Below are positions 52,267-63,055 of a stretch of DNA of 64,000 bases, one piece after another. The notes under the pieces were generated by a model that was not told the origin of the DNA, made no database searches, and worked only from the letters and a program-made list of their open reading frames with translations. This DNA is from Prorocentrum cordatum (Eukaryota; Sar; Dinophyceae; Prorocentrales; Prorocentraceae). How positions within the stretch are numbered: position 1 is the first letter of the stretch; each line of letters starts with the position of its first letter. Location: NCBI GenBank assembly GCA_963575745.1, contig CAUYUJ010002747.1:503501-567500 (forward strand), given 5' to 3'. The position numbers and the translations under genes are program-made.

Positions 52267-53322
52267 TCATGTTCCAGTCCAATATCCATGCCCAAAGGGA
52301 TGTGGTATCAGTGTCCTCTCGCATTTATCTTTTGCATGTTTTGCCAGTCCTCTCAATGCAGCGCGCCTCCGATCATGGGGTGGAGCCCCCGGCGGTATCG
52401 CTATGTGGTCTATCATCTTGCTCGTCCTTATATGCTCGTCTTGCGCGCAGTAGTAAATAGGCCCGCAATCGATGAAAGTCGTGACAACAGACAACAAGCT
52501 GTGGACACAAAACTCCTTGAAAGCTGTTCCATTATCGTTCTCCACCTCGTTGGCAACTGGCCCCAATGCTGCTGCATGTTTGCCCGAGCTGTGCCCGCTT
52601 ACCACCGGATCCCTGCTGTCTGACATGTGCATTCCCAGTTGGTTGTTGATGCCCCCCTCCAACTGTGATAGTAGATCTTCCACCCGTGTCGTCACACTTC
52701 TCTGCCACCCACTTCGTGTATATATATATATAGCTGTAAACAAGAATACATTGTTTGCGTGCCCTCGATCTGGCGGCAAATGCACTCAAACATGATAGTA
52801 AGGATGGGGCAGTTTTCCAAGGCTACCCTTGCATCCTTGCCCCTTCGGTATTCGGCATCCTTCGGTATCCTGCTGCGCACCGCACTGAAAACGTTACCAT
52901 GGCGTTCCAAGGTCATTGCATCCTTACCGCGCATCCTTATGGTCGAGTGTACGTCACGAAGATGGTGACGTCGCGTGCTTTCGTACGCAGCCTAATCCCT
53001 GCTTGCAGTTGCGCAGATGGTGTGTACTGCGCGTGGGAGGCCTTGTATTTCATCATCTCGTTGGATATCAGAAGCGTCGTACCACATGACTTTTTGATCA
53101 ACTTTCCTTTTTTGCCACTACCGGTAGTGCCGTCTGATATCTACGACCCGTCTTCTTCATCGGCTCTGGACCAGACTACTGATGTGTCCTTGTCAGCACA
53201 GTCACACCCGTCTCCCGTAATGCACTGCTTATTTCTTCCAGCCTGTTCGTGGCATTCGCCGCAAGCGGATTGTAGATACCACTTTCATCAATGCGCATCC
53301 AGAGCAGTGCGACCGCCATCCA
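52267..53322 (-). pseudogene. EEP endonuclease domain of the minus-strand retroelement
   Basis: The N-terminal strand and helix (TNRLEEISSALRETGVTVL then TRTHQ, near 53.22-53.31 kb) fit R--I---L----vdv--l--T. The next block (53.14-52.94 kb) reads GTTLLISNEMMKYKAS and RDVTIFVTYTRP, between stops TAG at 53,141-53,143 and TAA at 52,937-52,939. The C-terminal block (52,785-52,267) has GGINNQLGMHMSD where GDxNxxLG is expected. It also has NEVENDNGTAFKEFC and SKMIDHIAIPPG, the N-NG---FC and IDH motifs. The catalytic Asp of GDxN is lost. Frame changes separate the blocks. Confidence 0.6.
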
Positions 53323-53360
53323 TCTGCCATGCCCCTGTAGCTCCCTCTCTGGCCCGTGCG

Positions 53361-53667
53361 ATTGCTGGGCGGTCGTCGTGTGAGAAAGTTTCAGCATATC
53401 CTCTCTCCGTCGGATCTCAAAGTGCCTGAGCCTCCACCGCCGATTAGGAAGGGGGAGGAGGAGGAGGCGGAGGAGGAGGAGGAGGAGGACGAGGAGGTGT
53501 CGCCCCGCCTCTCCGCGGCCGCCTCCCTCCCGCTCCCTCCCCCCAGCCTCCTGGGCCTCCCGCGCTTCGCCGCGGTGGCTGCGCAGCGGGCGACGGACAC
53601 GGGCAGAGCGCGCGCGATCCTCGGCGTCCTCCTCCTCCTCCTCCTCTGACAACCTCGCGCCGTGGAG
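53361..53667 (+). repeat. (GGA)n / (TCC)n tracts; no gene
   Basis: GGAGGAGGAGGAGGAC (53,455-53,500) and CTCCTCCTCCTCCTCCTCTG (53,629-53,648) flank a GC-rich stretch. The two runs are mutually complementary over about 20 bases. Confidence 0.75.
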
Positions 53668-53822
53668 CAATCAAGACGGGAGGTCGTAGTTTTCGGCCTC
53701 TGGGGGGCCCTTGCTGGGCCCAGTATCTTCAAGACACGGCTCGGGATGCAAGGCTGGTCCCCAGGAAGAGCTCCAGGCCTGTGGGGAGCCACGTTGCGCA
53801 AGACAGTAGCTACGTCGGAATG
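53668..53822 (+). repeat. family P repeat
   Basis: CAAGACGGGAGGTCGTAG, GGCCTCTGGGGGGCCC, GCTCGGGATGCAAGGCTGGT and CTCCAGGCCTGTGGGGAG match the order at 19.57 kb. Confidence 0.55.
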
Positions 53823-54170
53823 TCTTGGTCGCCCTCCTTTTCCTCCTCGTCCTCCCCCCCACGGCGTCTTCGGCCTCGTTTCCCCGTCCTGCTCTCTCTC
53901 TCTCTCTATCTCTCTCTCCTCATGTTCGTCCTCTCTACTCTTCCCCCGTCCTCGTCATCCCCCCGCCGTCTCCTCCCTCATGGTTTGTGGGCGCTTTCGG
54001 CAGCAGTTCGGGCTCTGGAAACCTACCTCCCTCTTTCGCCTACGGCCGAGCAGAGTTTACGGCCTAATTCCAGAAATTCCTCTTCGTCTACATCTGAGGG
54101 GTTTGTCGTCGGCGTCGGCGTTGGCGTCGTCGTCGTTAGCGTCATCTTCGTCGTCGCAGTAGATGGAATA
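53823..54170. repeat. TC-rich tract with (CTCT)n; no gene
   Basis: CTCTCTCTCTCTCTAT lies at 53,892-53,910 within a pyrimidine-rich tract. GTCGGCGTTGGCGTCGTCG lies near 54,110. Confidence 0.65.
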
Positions 54171-54420
54171 AATCGAGTAGATGGAGTAGATGGGGTCGGA
54201 GTAGATGGAGTTGGAGGGTCGCGCCACATTGCCGATGCTTCGGCGGTACGGCTCGGTGTGAAGCCCGATGTTCTCCACGCCGATGGCGCCAACGCTTCGC
54301 CGATCGCGATAGTGCATCGCCGACGCATCGCCGATGCATCGGCGATGCGGCGCCATCTGACCCCATATACTCGGACCCCATCTCGGAGGCCTCAAGGGCC
54401 GGCGCCAACATACGCCGAAA
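54171..54420 (+). repeat. 26-base perfect palindrome region (GCCGATGCATCGGC, copy 2)
   Basis: AGATGGAGTAGATGG repeats (54,158-54,215) are followed by CGATGC-rich sequence. 54,324-54,349 is a perfect 26-base palindrome centred on ATGCAT; its central 14 bases are identical to the palindrome at 40,626. GGCGATGCGGC follows both. Confidence 0.7.
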
Positions 54421-55327
54421 CGTATCATGGTTCAGTCTTTCTCCTGGGCCGAGATCTGAGGTTTGGCTGCATGCGCTCCCCCAGCCAGGCACAGGAAGTC
54501 GTGCAAGCGCACACCCCGGGATACGTGTGCGGTAGGTTCGCGTCAAATCTCGGAGGCCCGTGCGGATCTCTTGGATCGGCGATGGACCCCCTCCCTGGCA
54601 CGCGGAACGCGCCAAGCGCGCCGCTGGAGGCGCTGCAAAGGGGCTGCGGCGCCGACCCCCGAGGTCCGCCCGGCCCGTCGGACGTTTTCCTGCTGCTGCA
54701 CCTCGCTGTGCCTCCGGCAGCGCCGGCGCGGGCGCCCTCGCGCGACCACGGCGGCGCCGCAGGCGGCGGTGGCGGCGGCGGCGGCCGCGGCGACCGCGCG
54801 CCATTCGGCGGGCTCCGCCGTCGACGGCAGCCCCCAGGAGGCGGAACGGCAAGGCTGCCTGGCGCGGCGTTCGCCCCGCCCGCTTTCCCCGCGGGGGGGA
54901 GGGAAGATCAGGGCTCGAGCTCCTCCCTCCTCCTCTTCCTCCTCCTCCTCCTCCTCCTCCTCCTCCTCCTCCTCCTTCGCGACTTAGGCGTTGTGGTCCG
55001 AGGCGTCTTCTTTCTTCGGGACAGGCCCGTACGTCACCACGACCTCAGCTGCCGCGTGCCCGTGTTCAGCGTGCGGCGGTGCACCAGTTCTCGTTTCCAA
55101 CAGCCTCTGGCCTCGGCCGAGTCGCGTCCCGCGCTTCGATTTGCTGGGGACCCTCGCTGCCCGCCCTCATCCTGTGCCACGGGATCCCGGAAGGCTGCAA
55201 CGACGACACAGTCGCGGAGTCGCTCTCCAGCATGGCATCGCCGTCAACGACGGCACAGGCAGAAGGCTCGACAACTACTTCGATTAGACGCTATTCGTCT
55301 ATTGCTACGTCGTCACCACTCAGCCAC
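54421..55327. other. no recognisable gene; TCC microsatellite
   Basis: GC-rich sequence with GCGGCGGTGGCGGCGGCGGC (54,760-54,790) and a (TCC)n run at 54,924-54,975. A 534-residue open frame across the region is low complexity and shows no domain. Confidence 0.5.
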
Positions 55328-55481
55328 GCGCAAGGGGGGGTGGGGGGAGGGGGGAGGGCTTCTCAGAAGCACCCCTGCTTCTTAGAAGGCGCTGGCCTTA
55401 TCTATAGGTGTGAGGCCGGCGACTTCTAAGAAGCAGCCTGCTTCTAAGAACTCCCCCCCCCTCCCCCCACCCCTTTTTGCG
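55328..55481. mobile_element. 154-base hairpin element (MITE-like)
   Basis: The left arm starts GCGCAAGGGGGGG and contains CTTCTCAGAAGC and GCTTCTTAGAAGGCGC. The right arm mirrors it as CGACTTCTAAGAAGC and GCTTCTAAGAACTCCC, ending CCCCTTTTTGCGC. The whole folds into an imperfect hairpin with arms of about 65-70 bases around TATCTATAGG. It lies 30 bases upstream of the LINE zinc-finger frame. No coding capacity. Confidence 0.65.
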
Positions 55482-55510
55482 CGCCGCCAAACCACGACTC
55501 CTCACCTCCC

Positions 55511-56391
55511 ATGGGGCCCACAGGGGGCCGAGGCGGACGTGGGCTTCAAGATGACGCCCGTGAACCTCGTTGGGCTTGCGTGGCTACTCGCCAGTGTGGG
55601 TACACGCGCAACTCCGCCAATGCGGCACTGTGCTACATGTGCGGAAAAGACAATTCGGGCCAGCCTGATCCAGATGGGGCGCCTGACAGAGCTCAACGTC
55701 GACCTTCCCGTGGCCTGTCAGCAGGCCGGGGGAGAAATCAGCAGGATAAATATATAACCGAATCTGAATAGGCTGACGACGCCCCTGCTTCGGATGCCGT
55801 CACTCGAGCGCGTAAGGCCATGTTGGCACTGCGTAGGCTCGGGCTTGAAGACAGCAGCCCCGTCCTGGTGGCCGCGAAGTTGCTGAACGAGCCCAACGCA
55901 CGCCTGACGATCTCCTGCGTCGAGCCCTTGACCGTCAGGTTGCCAAGACTCGTGAGGCATCGGCCCTTCAAGAGCAGGTCGACAAGCTCAAGCAGGACTA
56001 CGGCACTAAGGCCGCCGAGCTAGAGACCGCTACTGCCGACCCCGCAAATATACATTCAGAGGTTACTAGTGCTCGCCGTGCTGCACTCGCTACTGGGCGC
56101 CCACTTCGCCAGGAAATGGAGACCAATTTGGACGGCGCCCTTGCACGACTGGAGACCATTTTCAACGCAGGTCTCTCGACCACGCTTGAGAACACTCAGG
56201 CATGTTGTCAATCTCTGGGAACGCATGTGTCACGAGTACAGTCAGCCTTGGCACAGCATCGGCAGGCACATCAGCAACCAGGCCCGCCGCGGGAGCAGCC
56301 GAATTGTCCGCATCAGCCTCCTACTGGCCTGGCTTCTGCTAACGTCACCCCTTGGGAAACGCTCTTGGACGACCAGAAAGACACGAGATGA
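55511..56391 (+). pseudogene. LINE ORF1-like region: zinc finger and coiled coil
   Basis: WACVATRQCGYTRNSANAAL followed by CYMCGKDN (55.57-55.66 kb) resembles a RanBP2-type zinc finger, W-x-C-x5-C-x4-N-x6-C-x2-C, where the usual gap is 2-4. A stop at 55,769 is followed in the same frame by TRARKAMLALRRLGLEDSSP. In another frame a coiled-coil-like part runs to 56,391: TKAAELETATADPANIHSEV, then METNLDGALARLETIFNAG. Such a finger plus helix N terminus is what I expect before the endonuclease in dinoflagellate LINEs. The role, by family, is nucleic-acid binding. Confidence 0.5.
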
Positions 56392-56625
56392 TGTTGAAAT
56401 GGCGCCAGCATCAGCCCCTGGGACTACGCGACATCTATTCGATGCCAGACATGCCTCGGTTGTCCAGCGAGGGGGTGGTTCGAGTGTTGACCCTGTTCGA
56501 GATGATCACTATCATGTTGCTGGGCCTTCTCTGCTCGCGTCATCGATTTCTTTGAGCGGCGAGAGGCCACCGGAAGTGCATGATGACGCGCGTGCAGTTT
56601 CAGGATCAAGGACAGTCTGATTCCA

Positions 56626-57660
56626 GTGGCAAGGGGCCTACGGCGAATTGCAGGACTGGCATTTCTTCATCTATCCGATCAGCACCTCCCTTGGGCGTGG
56701 GGCGAGAGTGCGCTGCTCAGGGCCCCATGTGCCTCTCAGGCCCTAGACCCCTCCCGCCAGCGCGATGTGGATCCGCGCGGGCCTCCACGGGGAGCTTACG
56801 GGGGGGGGGGGGGGGGGCGTCGCAGTTCCGGGGGGCCCGCTGGGCGCGCAGAGCCTGGTCGGCAACGGCGCGGCATCAAGAGCGCCGAGCGTAACCCTTC
56901 GAGGACGGTGAGGCCCAGCAGCCGGGGGTGGCCGCAGGCGAAAGATTTTTTCGACAACGTGCGCCGCGTCTCCATTGTTGCTGCGCAGGAGCTGCACCTC
57001 TTCGGGAACGGTCGCCTCCAGGCTGAGGGGTGGTGCATCCAGCGCGGTTGGAAACCGTTGATCGCAGATGCAGTTCTTTCCGGCTCCGGTCGACCGCGCG
57101 AAGGGCGGGGCTGTTCGTCAGGAGTCGCAACGGGGCTCTCAGGCTGTAGGCGCGCCTTAGCTCCCACGTCGCGGTTCCAGCATGCAGCGCGGCAGCGACG
57201 GTCCAAGCTTGGGGGCGCGAACGCCAGCCGCATCTCGAGGTTTTGCGCGCGCCTCCGCCACTACGCCCTGCCGTTTGCCGTTGCGGGGGATTGGAACGTC
57301 AGCCCCGAGACCCTCGACAGTTCGTCTCTCGCCGCCAAGCTGGGCGCTGGGATTGCCGCTACTGGTGAAGGCGCGCGTCGGGGCCCAGGCTCGGGCAACT
57401 ACTCCGCGGCCGATTTCTGCATTGCCGGTGACTGCCTGGCGGCCGCGATGAGCAAGCCCTCCATCTGCGGAGGGCCCCCTGCTCGCGTTCACTACGCCAT
57501 TCAAGTGTCGCTCGGACCTCGACCTCGAGCGCGGCAGGTCCGACGCCCACTCGGACCTCAAGGCCCCCCCGCCCCCCGCCCCGCGGCGCCGGCCTGTGTT
57601 CAGGGGGGCGGCGACGGCGAAGTAATTCTTGATGAGCGAGGTTCGCTAGGCGCTGGGTGA
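56626..57660 (+). pseudogene. LINE APE-type endonuclease domain
   Basis: The catalytic landmarks are in one frame. VSIVAAQELHLFGNG has the Gln-Glu pair (56,986-56,991). PFAVAGDWNVSPETL has GDWN (57,286-57,297). SAADFCIAGD holds the second Asp. ARVHYAIQVSL holds the final His. In the APE family these residues bind metal and cut one DNA strand to prime reverse transcription. The N-terminal part is disturbed by a G homopolymer (56,800-56,817). This is the best preserved domain of the element and the only one whose active-site residues all seem present. Confidence 0.65.
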
Positions 57661-58222
57661 ACCCAGCCCGCGCGCAGCGGTGCCGGTCGCGGGCCTGGCC
57701 AGTCTGCTGATCGCCCACGGCGGCTGAACATGCTGGTTTCTGATTTGCACCGCGGAGTGGAAGCTGAGTTGCCGCCGCTCTTTGGCGCGGGGGGCAGGCC
57801 CGCCGGGTTTGCAGGGCGCGCCGAAGGCACCGCCCATGCTTATGCCGCCGCGGGGGGGGCCTTGGCACGGCAGCGACCCAGTAGCACAAGTGCTCACGCG
57901 CGCTTCGCACGCTGCAGCTGCACGCGCATGACCTCCGGAATGCGCGTCTTAAGCGCAGCAGCGCGGGGGGCGCGCGCGCGGGCATGCTTCGCGACCTTCG
58001 CGGGGGGATGGGCGGGATGGGCGTCTGCGCGCATCTACGCCCGACTACCTCGTCGAAGATCTTGAGCACGCCATCGCGTGCATCATCGCGCAGCCCATTG
58101 GGTATTGCACTAACCCGCTGCTGTTCCTTGGCAACTACCTTGGTCAGCTGGTCGAATCGGAAGAGCGACGGCTCGGCGCGGCACGCTCCGAATCTTTTCT
58201 TCGCGGCTACGGGGGGCGCCCG

Positions 58223-59260
58223 GTGGCTGGTCTGGCGCGGCCCACCGCTGGGCCAAGCCTCGTGGATGGTAGCTCGCGGAAGTTAGCGCGGATCTGTGGC
58301 CGGGCAGCTTTCCCGGAGACATTGCCACCGCGCTGCGGGCCTCGCGGGGCCCCACCTTGGAGGGGCGCTGAGCCGCGGCGCTGTCGGCCGACATCCTGGG
58401 TAGTTCTGGGGGCGATTACCTGGGGGGCCTTCAGGTTTGCTCGGCAAGGGCCCGCGGCCGCTGCGCCGCCCTTGAGCATCGGCGAACTTCGACGGGCTGC
58501 CAAGCAGCTCCCTGTGCGCGCTGCATTAGGTGCGGAGGTATTCCGATCTCGTCATTGGTCTCTTGCTTCCAATGATTGTCTGGCGGTCTTGGGGCGTCTG
58601 GTGCATTTATGTGAGACATGGGTCCAATGGCCCGCGCTGCTTGCACATGTTCCCATCGTCCTCCTGATCGAGCCGTCGGGGGGCGACCGCCCCATAGCGC
58701 TGCTACCATCGATTGATCGATTCTGGGGGAAAGCTCGCCTGAACTGGGCCAGGTCCTGGGCTGGCTCTCTTGGTCGCAGTTGCCCCGCCTTGGGCGCCCA
58801 GAAAAGCGCCGCGGACGTCGCGGCTTCTGGCGCAGGCTGAATCGATCTCCATGGAGGTGGCGGACTCGACTTACACGGTGCACGCCGTCATTGATATCGA
58901 GAAGTGTTTTGATCGAGCGCCGTTGGGGCGGCCATTCGGCTCAGCCGTGCAGCGCAGCTTCCCCTCTGCACTCTTGGGTATTGCTGCTCGTATGTATGCC
59001 GCTGCTCGTCGTCTCTCTCGCGTGGTGCAAGTGATTCGGCCCCAGCACGGGCTTCGCTGGGCGCACTTCCAGAATGCCCTTTTGCAATTTCTTGCCTGCG
59101 CGCCAGTTCGATTCAAGGATCGCTCGGCGTTTGCGCCGACGATATCACGATTGCAGTTTTGGGTCCGATGCTCATGGATGATGTCTCGCCCCTCCTCCCC
59201 GTTCTCGTCAACGCGCTGCGCGCATTGGGCTCGCCGCCTGCGAAGCACTAAAAGACGCTA
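58223..59260 (+). pseudogene. LINE reverse transcriptase domain, three frames
   Basis: HVPIVLLIEPSGGDRPIALL, then PSIDRFWGKAR (58.64-58.74 kb), is the fingers motif with GG-RPI-L. Motif A follows in a second frame as TVHAVIDIEKCFDRAP (Asp codon 58,893-58,895). LPECPFAIS (59.06 kb) resembles the QGCPLS of motif B. LGVCADDITIAVLGP (ADD at 59,135-59,143) is motif C, again in the first frame. QFLACAPVRF, which should follow motif B, lies in the second frame. At least three frame changes occur in 500 bases. The catalytic Asp residues themselves are kept. Confidence 0.65.
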
Positions 59261-59559
59261 ACCAGTAGCTCGGCTCAGATAGGCAATGCTATTGTCAGGA
59301 GGATCGGACAGCATGGTTTTCCGCATCGATCTGCTTTGGCGGTTCTTGGGGTCGAGGTGAACGTGGGTCGACCGATTCAACGTGGCCGCCTTCTGGCACG
59401 TATCTGTCACGCGAGAATGCGTATGCCTCGGCTTCGAAGAGTCTAAGCGGCTGGATATGTGACGGCGCGTTTCGCTAAGCAGGCCCTCCCATGGGCCATG
59501 CAGCATGGGATCGGGGCCCATGGGGCCCCGCCGCAGTTGGCTGAGGCCATGAAAGGGGG

Positions 59560-60526
59560 TCATGGAAGGGAACCTGGTATACGCCAGGGTCCACCACTCC
59601 GGCTTGACTGACGTCGTGTCTTCAGGTATCCATGTGCGAGGGCCCCCAGGCCGCTCTCTGCTCGTTGGGCCCAGCCGACCTTACGGCGGGCCCCACTGTT
59701 TCGAGACCGAGGGTTCGACCACGCGACCTTGCACAGGGCCTGGCTTCGCTGGGTGTTTCGCGTCTTGCAGGCCCCGCAGCCTTGGGCCCATGTGGCAGGG
59801 CCCGCTGGCGTCGCGTTGCTCGCACCTCGGGCCGCCGGTTGGAGATCCACTTCGGCCTCGAGTTTATTTACGGGCCTGGGTGACCACACTGACTTGACTG
59901 AGGATTCGCCCGCAGCAGTGCGCGACCTCGCCCGCTCAGCCGCCGTTCGAAGTTCGCGGGCTGATTGGAGCGAGCGCGCCAATCCCGCGGGCGAAGGCCT
60001 GGGCCCCAAGGTGCACCTAGGACACTGGCTGGAGCCCATCATTGGCCTCTTGAAGAATCGCCCTCATGACCCCGATGAAGATCCCGAGCTGGACCCTGGA
60101 GGCCCATGGAGGCCATCGGTCGCCGAAGCTGGGCTCTGACGGGCCCTAGTGGGAGGTGGCCTACGGCCCCCTCATCGTCTTTGCCGGCATGGGCACGCGC
60201 GCACCTCATGTGGTCCATCATGCAAGTGTGACGCGTGCACATTGTATGGCATAGCATGGGAGTGCGACGGACGTGCCAACCTTCGACGGGAGGCCATGCG
60301 ATGCGTGGGCACGCGCGGCTTGCCTCGCGCGCCTGGCTCTTGGTCTTGGAATCGAGGCGTGGCTCCTCGATCGCGCGCGCCGCCCGTGCTTCGCAGAGAT
60401 GACAGCGAGCGGCGGCGCGCCGTGGACGGCCCACTTGCCCTCGTCACTGGGGGCATCTGCACAGATGGCGCGCGCCGTAAAGCTCAGTTCTGGCCCGGGG
60501 CCACTGGGCCGGATGGGGTTTCATAG
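59560..60526 (+). pseudogene. LINE post-RT region, CCHC knuckle and RNase H start
   Basis: GPAGVALLAPRAAGW, then DLTEDSPAAVRDLAR, parallels the same segment of the first LINE. CKCDACTLYGIAWEC (60,221-60,265) is a knuckle of the type C-x2-C-x8-C, in which the usual His reads Tyr. GGICTDGARRKAQFW (about 60,447-60,495) is the first strand of RNase H with TDG and its catalytic Asp. Confidence 0.5.
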
Positions 60527-60552
60527 AATATTGCGCCTCCTTCCTACAAGTC

Positions 60553-61706
60553 TTGCAAGTTTGTATACTGGCCGTTAATGTACATGCGTGTTTCTGTGGC
60601 CTCGTTGAGGGACCTGAGCTAGGTCCAGGTTTCAGCGGTGGCCCCAGGCGCCCAAACGCCGACCTCTGGGAAAATGTCCGGCATATGCTCGACGACCCCG
60701 GAGGTTTTGGAGAGGCCATCCAAGTCATCCGCGCGGGGGGGGGCATAAAGTGGGGCGCTCTTTTGAGGCTCGCTCTAACAGGAGGGTAGACTTTGCGACT
60801 CCGCAAGGTCGGCGCCTTCACTCGGCTAGCCGTGCTGCGTTCGTGTCCATGAAGATAGCCCTGAAGTCCGTTCGCGGCACTCTGAAATTGTCCTTGCAGG
60901 CTCGCGCCGCGCGCCTCAAACACGGGCGCGCGGGCGCGTCCAGGAGGCCGCGGAAGATGCGCGTCCGGGCGCTTCCTATTTGAGGCCCGCGGACCTCCCA
61001 CACTTTTTTCTCACGGTTTGTGGCAAACGAGGTGCCCGAACCCTGGCGAGCGCCAGCCGTTTCTCCAATTTGGCATGCGCTGCCCGCGGCGCGCTCCCTC
61101 GTGGATATCAGGGGAGCTTGGTCTCTCCTGGCGCGGGGGGGAGGCCGGAGCGACCCCTGTCTCCGAGCCCTTCGAGGGGCCATGTGGTCAGGCCTCGGTC
61201 GCCCGTGCCTGCTGGCCCCCCGCGAATTCGGTCGCCGTCGCCGCCCGCCGGGAGTGTGCGGCCGAGGGTGCATTTCAATCCCGTCGTGGCCAGTCGAGCG
61301 CCCGTTGCGGATGAGTTGGCTCGCGCGGTCCAGGGCATTGCTCGTGCCCCGTCCGCCCCCTTCCCTGAGCCCCCGCGAAAGCGACGGCGTGCTGGGCCGC
61401 AGCCAGGCTTTGCCAGGATCTCTGATGCTACAGTGAATGCCAGCGGCTCAATGGCCGCCACACAGCATGGTGATGTCGTATCACGCTCGAGGCCACTACC
61501 TGTGGGAGAGTCCAGCGAATGTGGTGTCGCGTGTGAAGCGTGGTTGTTGCCCCGCGGGTCAGGCTGGGCAGCTCTTGCTTGACTGCGCCCCTGCCCTTCC
61601 CTTGGGTGAGCACGATCGGAGGAATCGCGGGCTGTTCCTGGCCAGGCTACGAGGTGCGCCCAGGATCCAGGCAGATTCCCCAGCACAGGCCCCTCATGGA
61701 GAGTGA
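60553..61706 (+). pseudogene. LINE RNase H end, linker and tail knuckle
   Basis: VHACFCGLVEGPELGPGF, then NADLWENVRHMLDD, fits the middle and end of RNase H. A Pro/Arg-rich linker (RPRSPVPAGPPRIRSPSP, about 61.2 kb) follows. The tail reads RGHYLWESPANVVSRVKRG, CCPAGQAGQLLLDCAPALP and GLFLARLRGAP, ending at 61,706. One Cys of the CxxC pair has become Arg. The tail parallels HNLVVL...VDCC in the first LINE. Confidence 0.45.
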
Positions 61707-62574
61707 CCCTGAAGTTTCGTGGCTGCGGCTCTTGAGGACCTGGGCCTTTTTCTTTCGGTCTGGCCCCAAACTTTTTGGACTGGCCTTTTGTGGCCCTTGG
61801 GCTTTGGTTTTGGTGCCTTTCAGACTCGTTTGTTTGTTTCTCCTCGGCTCGGGGGTGGGGCGGTCCTCGTCGTCGGAGCGAAAGTGGCGCGCGCGCGCCG
61901 CGCGCGCGCGCGCCCCACGCGGGCGAGCGCGCGCGCGCCACGTCTCTTCGACGGCCACATGCAGGAAAGCCCCGCGCCGCCGCCGCCGTCGTTGTCGCTT
62001 GCCGTCCCCGGCCGGGATCCTCAGGGTTGGCCGGCGGCGTCTTTTCGGGGCCCTCATGGCCCGCCCGCGCTTCAATGTGTGCGTGTGTGCGCTGCGCGAC
62101 ATTCTCCCTGCAGCGTCGTATCCTCCTCCGCGACCTCCTCCACTTCCTCTTCCTTTTCCTCCTCCTCCTCCTCTTCCTTCTCCTCCTGCTCCTCCTCTCG
62201 GCTTTTCGGTGATGTTCGTGGACCGTGTTTGTTGGGATAGCGGTTTGCAGCCAAGGTGGAGCGACGACAGACCGAGGGGGAACGAAATTAGCACGAGAGC
62301 TGGAGACATTGTTTGGCTCGAGCCATGGCGATGTTCTTGAGATTCCCCGGCAGGGGGGTGATCGACTGCACGGGCATTCTCGCGTAAGTTTCCTGCGTCA
62401 GGTCGCGCGCAAGCGCCCTCTTCTCCACGCGGTGTACCACGCGGGCGGCCCGCGTGAGCCACCGCGTAAGGTCGAACGGCCATCGTGCGCAGGACCCCTC
62501 TCTTTCCGTCGCTCACGTGGAGGTGCACGCGAAGGTTGTTGCCGCGAGGGCGGAAGGGGGGGGGTCCGAAGAAG
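61707..62574. other. no recognisable gene; GCGC-alternating and TCC stretches
   Basis: GCGCGCGCGCCGCGCGCGCG (61,890-61,915) is an alternating purine-pyrimidine run. A TCC-rich run lies at 62,125-62,200. The rest is GC-rich and shows no domain. Confidence 0.5.
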
Positions 62575-62880
62575 GCGGGGGAGGAGGAGGAGGAGGAGGA
62601 GGAGGAGGAGGAGGAGGAGGGGGAGGAGGAGGAGGGGAGGAGGAGGAGGGAGGAGGAGGAGGAGGAGGAGGAGGAGGAGGAGGAGGATTAGGAGGAGGGG
62701 GAAGATAAGGAAGAGGAGGAGGAGGAGGAGGAGGAGGAGGAGGGGGGAAGTGAAGGAGGAGGATGGGGAAAACGAAGAGGAGGAGGAGGAGGAGGAGGAG
62801 GAGGAGGAGGAGGAGGAGGAACGAGTTGGAACGAGGAGGAGCGAGGAGGATGAAGAGGAACGACGAGGAAGAGGAGGAGG
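62575..62880 (+). repeat. (GGA)n microsatellite
   Basis: GGA runs at 62,578-62,690, 62,713-62,745 and 62,775-62,820 are separated by short slips and GAAGTGAAGG-like words. This is the largest GGA tract of the window. Confidence 0.95.
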
Positions 62881-63055
62881 ATGTTGTAAAACATACAAGG
62901 GCAGCTGCCTGACATATTCCTGACCAGCTGGCGAGGCTGGCCAGGGCCTGGGTGCATCTGCCGTGAGGAAGATTAATAAGAGCTCACCCAGCGCGCTCAC
63001 AAACCTGGTAAGACCCCCGAGCAACACTGTGAACAGCGGCAGGCCACCCTGAAAA

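Larger units (their letters stand above)
46570..53360 (-). mobile_element. large decayed EEP-RT retroelement (second family)
   Basis: Reading down from 53.36 kb the minus strand shows an EEP endonuclease (53.32-52.27 kb), a linker with helix-rich text (52.3-51.3 kb), a reverse transcriptase (about 51.3-50.0 kb) and a Cys-rich knuckle region (49.87-49.70 kb). Helical segments follow down to about 46.9 kb. Each block reads well for 40-150 residues, then changes frame or stops, as in an old retroelement copy. The order EEP, RT, Cys knuckles matches one dinoflagellate LINE-like family as I remember it. No intact frame spans more than one block. Short hairpin repeats interrupt the copy at eight places. 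Confidence 0.6.
55511..61706 (+). mobile_element. nearly full-length but frame-shifted LINE, copy 2
   Basis: In order on the plus strand: a zinc-finger and coiled-coil ORF1-like part (55.5-56.4 kb), an APE-type endonuclease (56.9-57.6 kb), reverse transcriptase (58.6-59.2 kb), the post-RT GP-to-W segment (59.7-60.1 kb) and a CCHC knuckle (60,221-60,265). RNase H start and end pieces (60.43-60.75 kb) and a tail knuckle (61.45-61.70 kb) follow. The same block order is seen, more decayed, at 10.0-12.7 kb. The blocks use at least three frames, so the copy is inactive. Neither target-site duplications nor a poly-A tail were found. Confidence 0.75.

Noticed and set aside
53781-55385. 534-codon open frame on the plus strand
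   Set aside because: Built from TC, GATGGAGTA, GGC and TCC repeats. No domain, and equally long frames overlap it.
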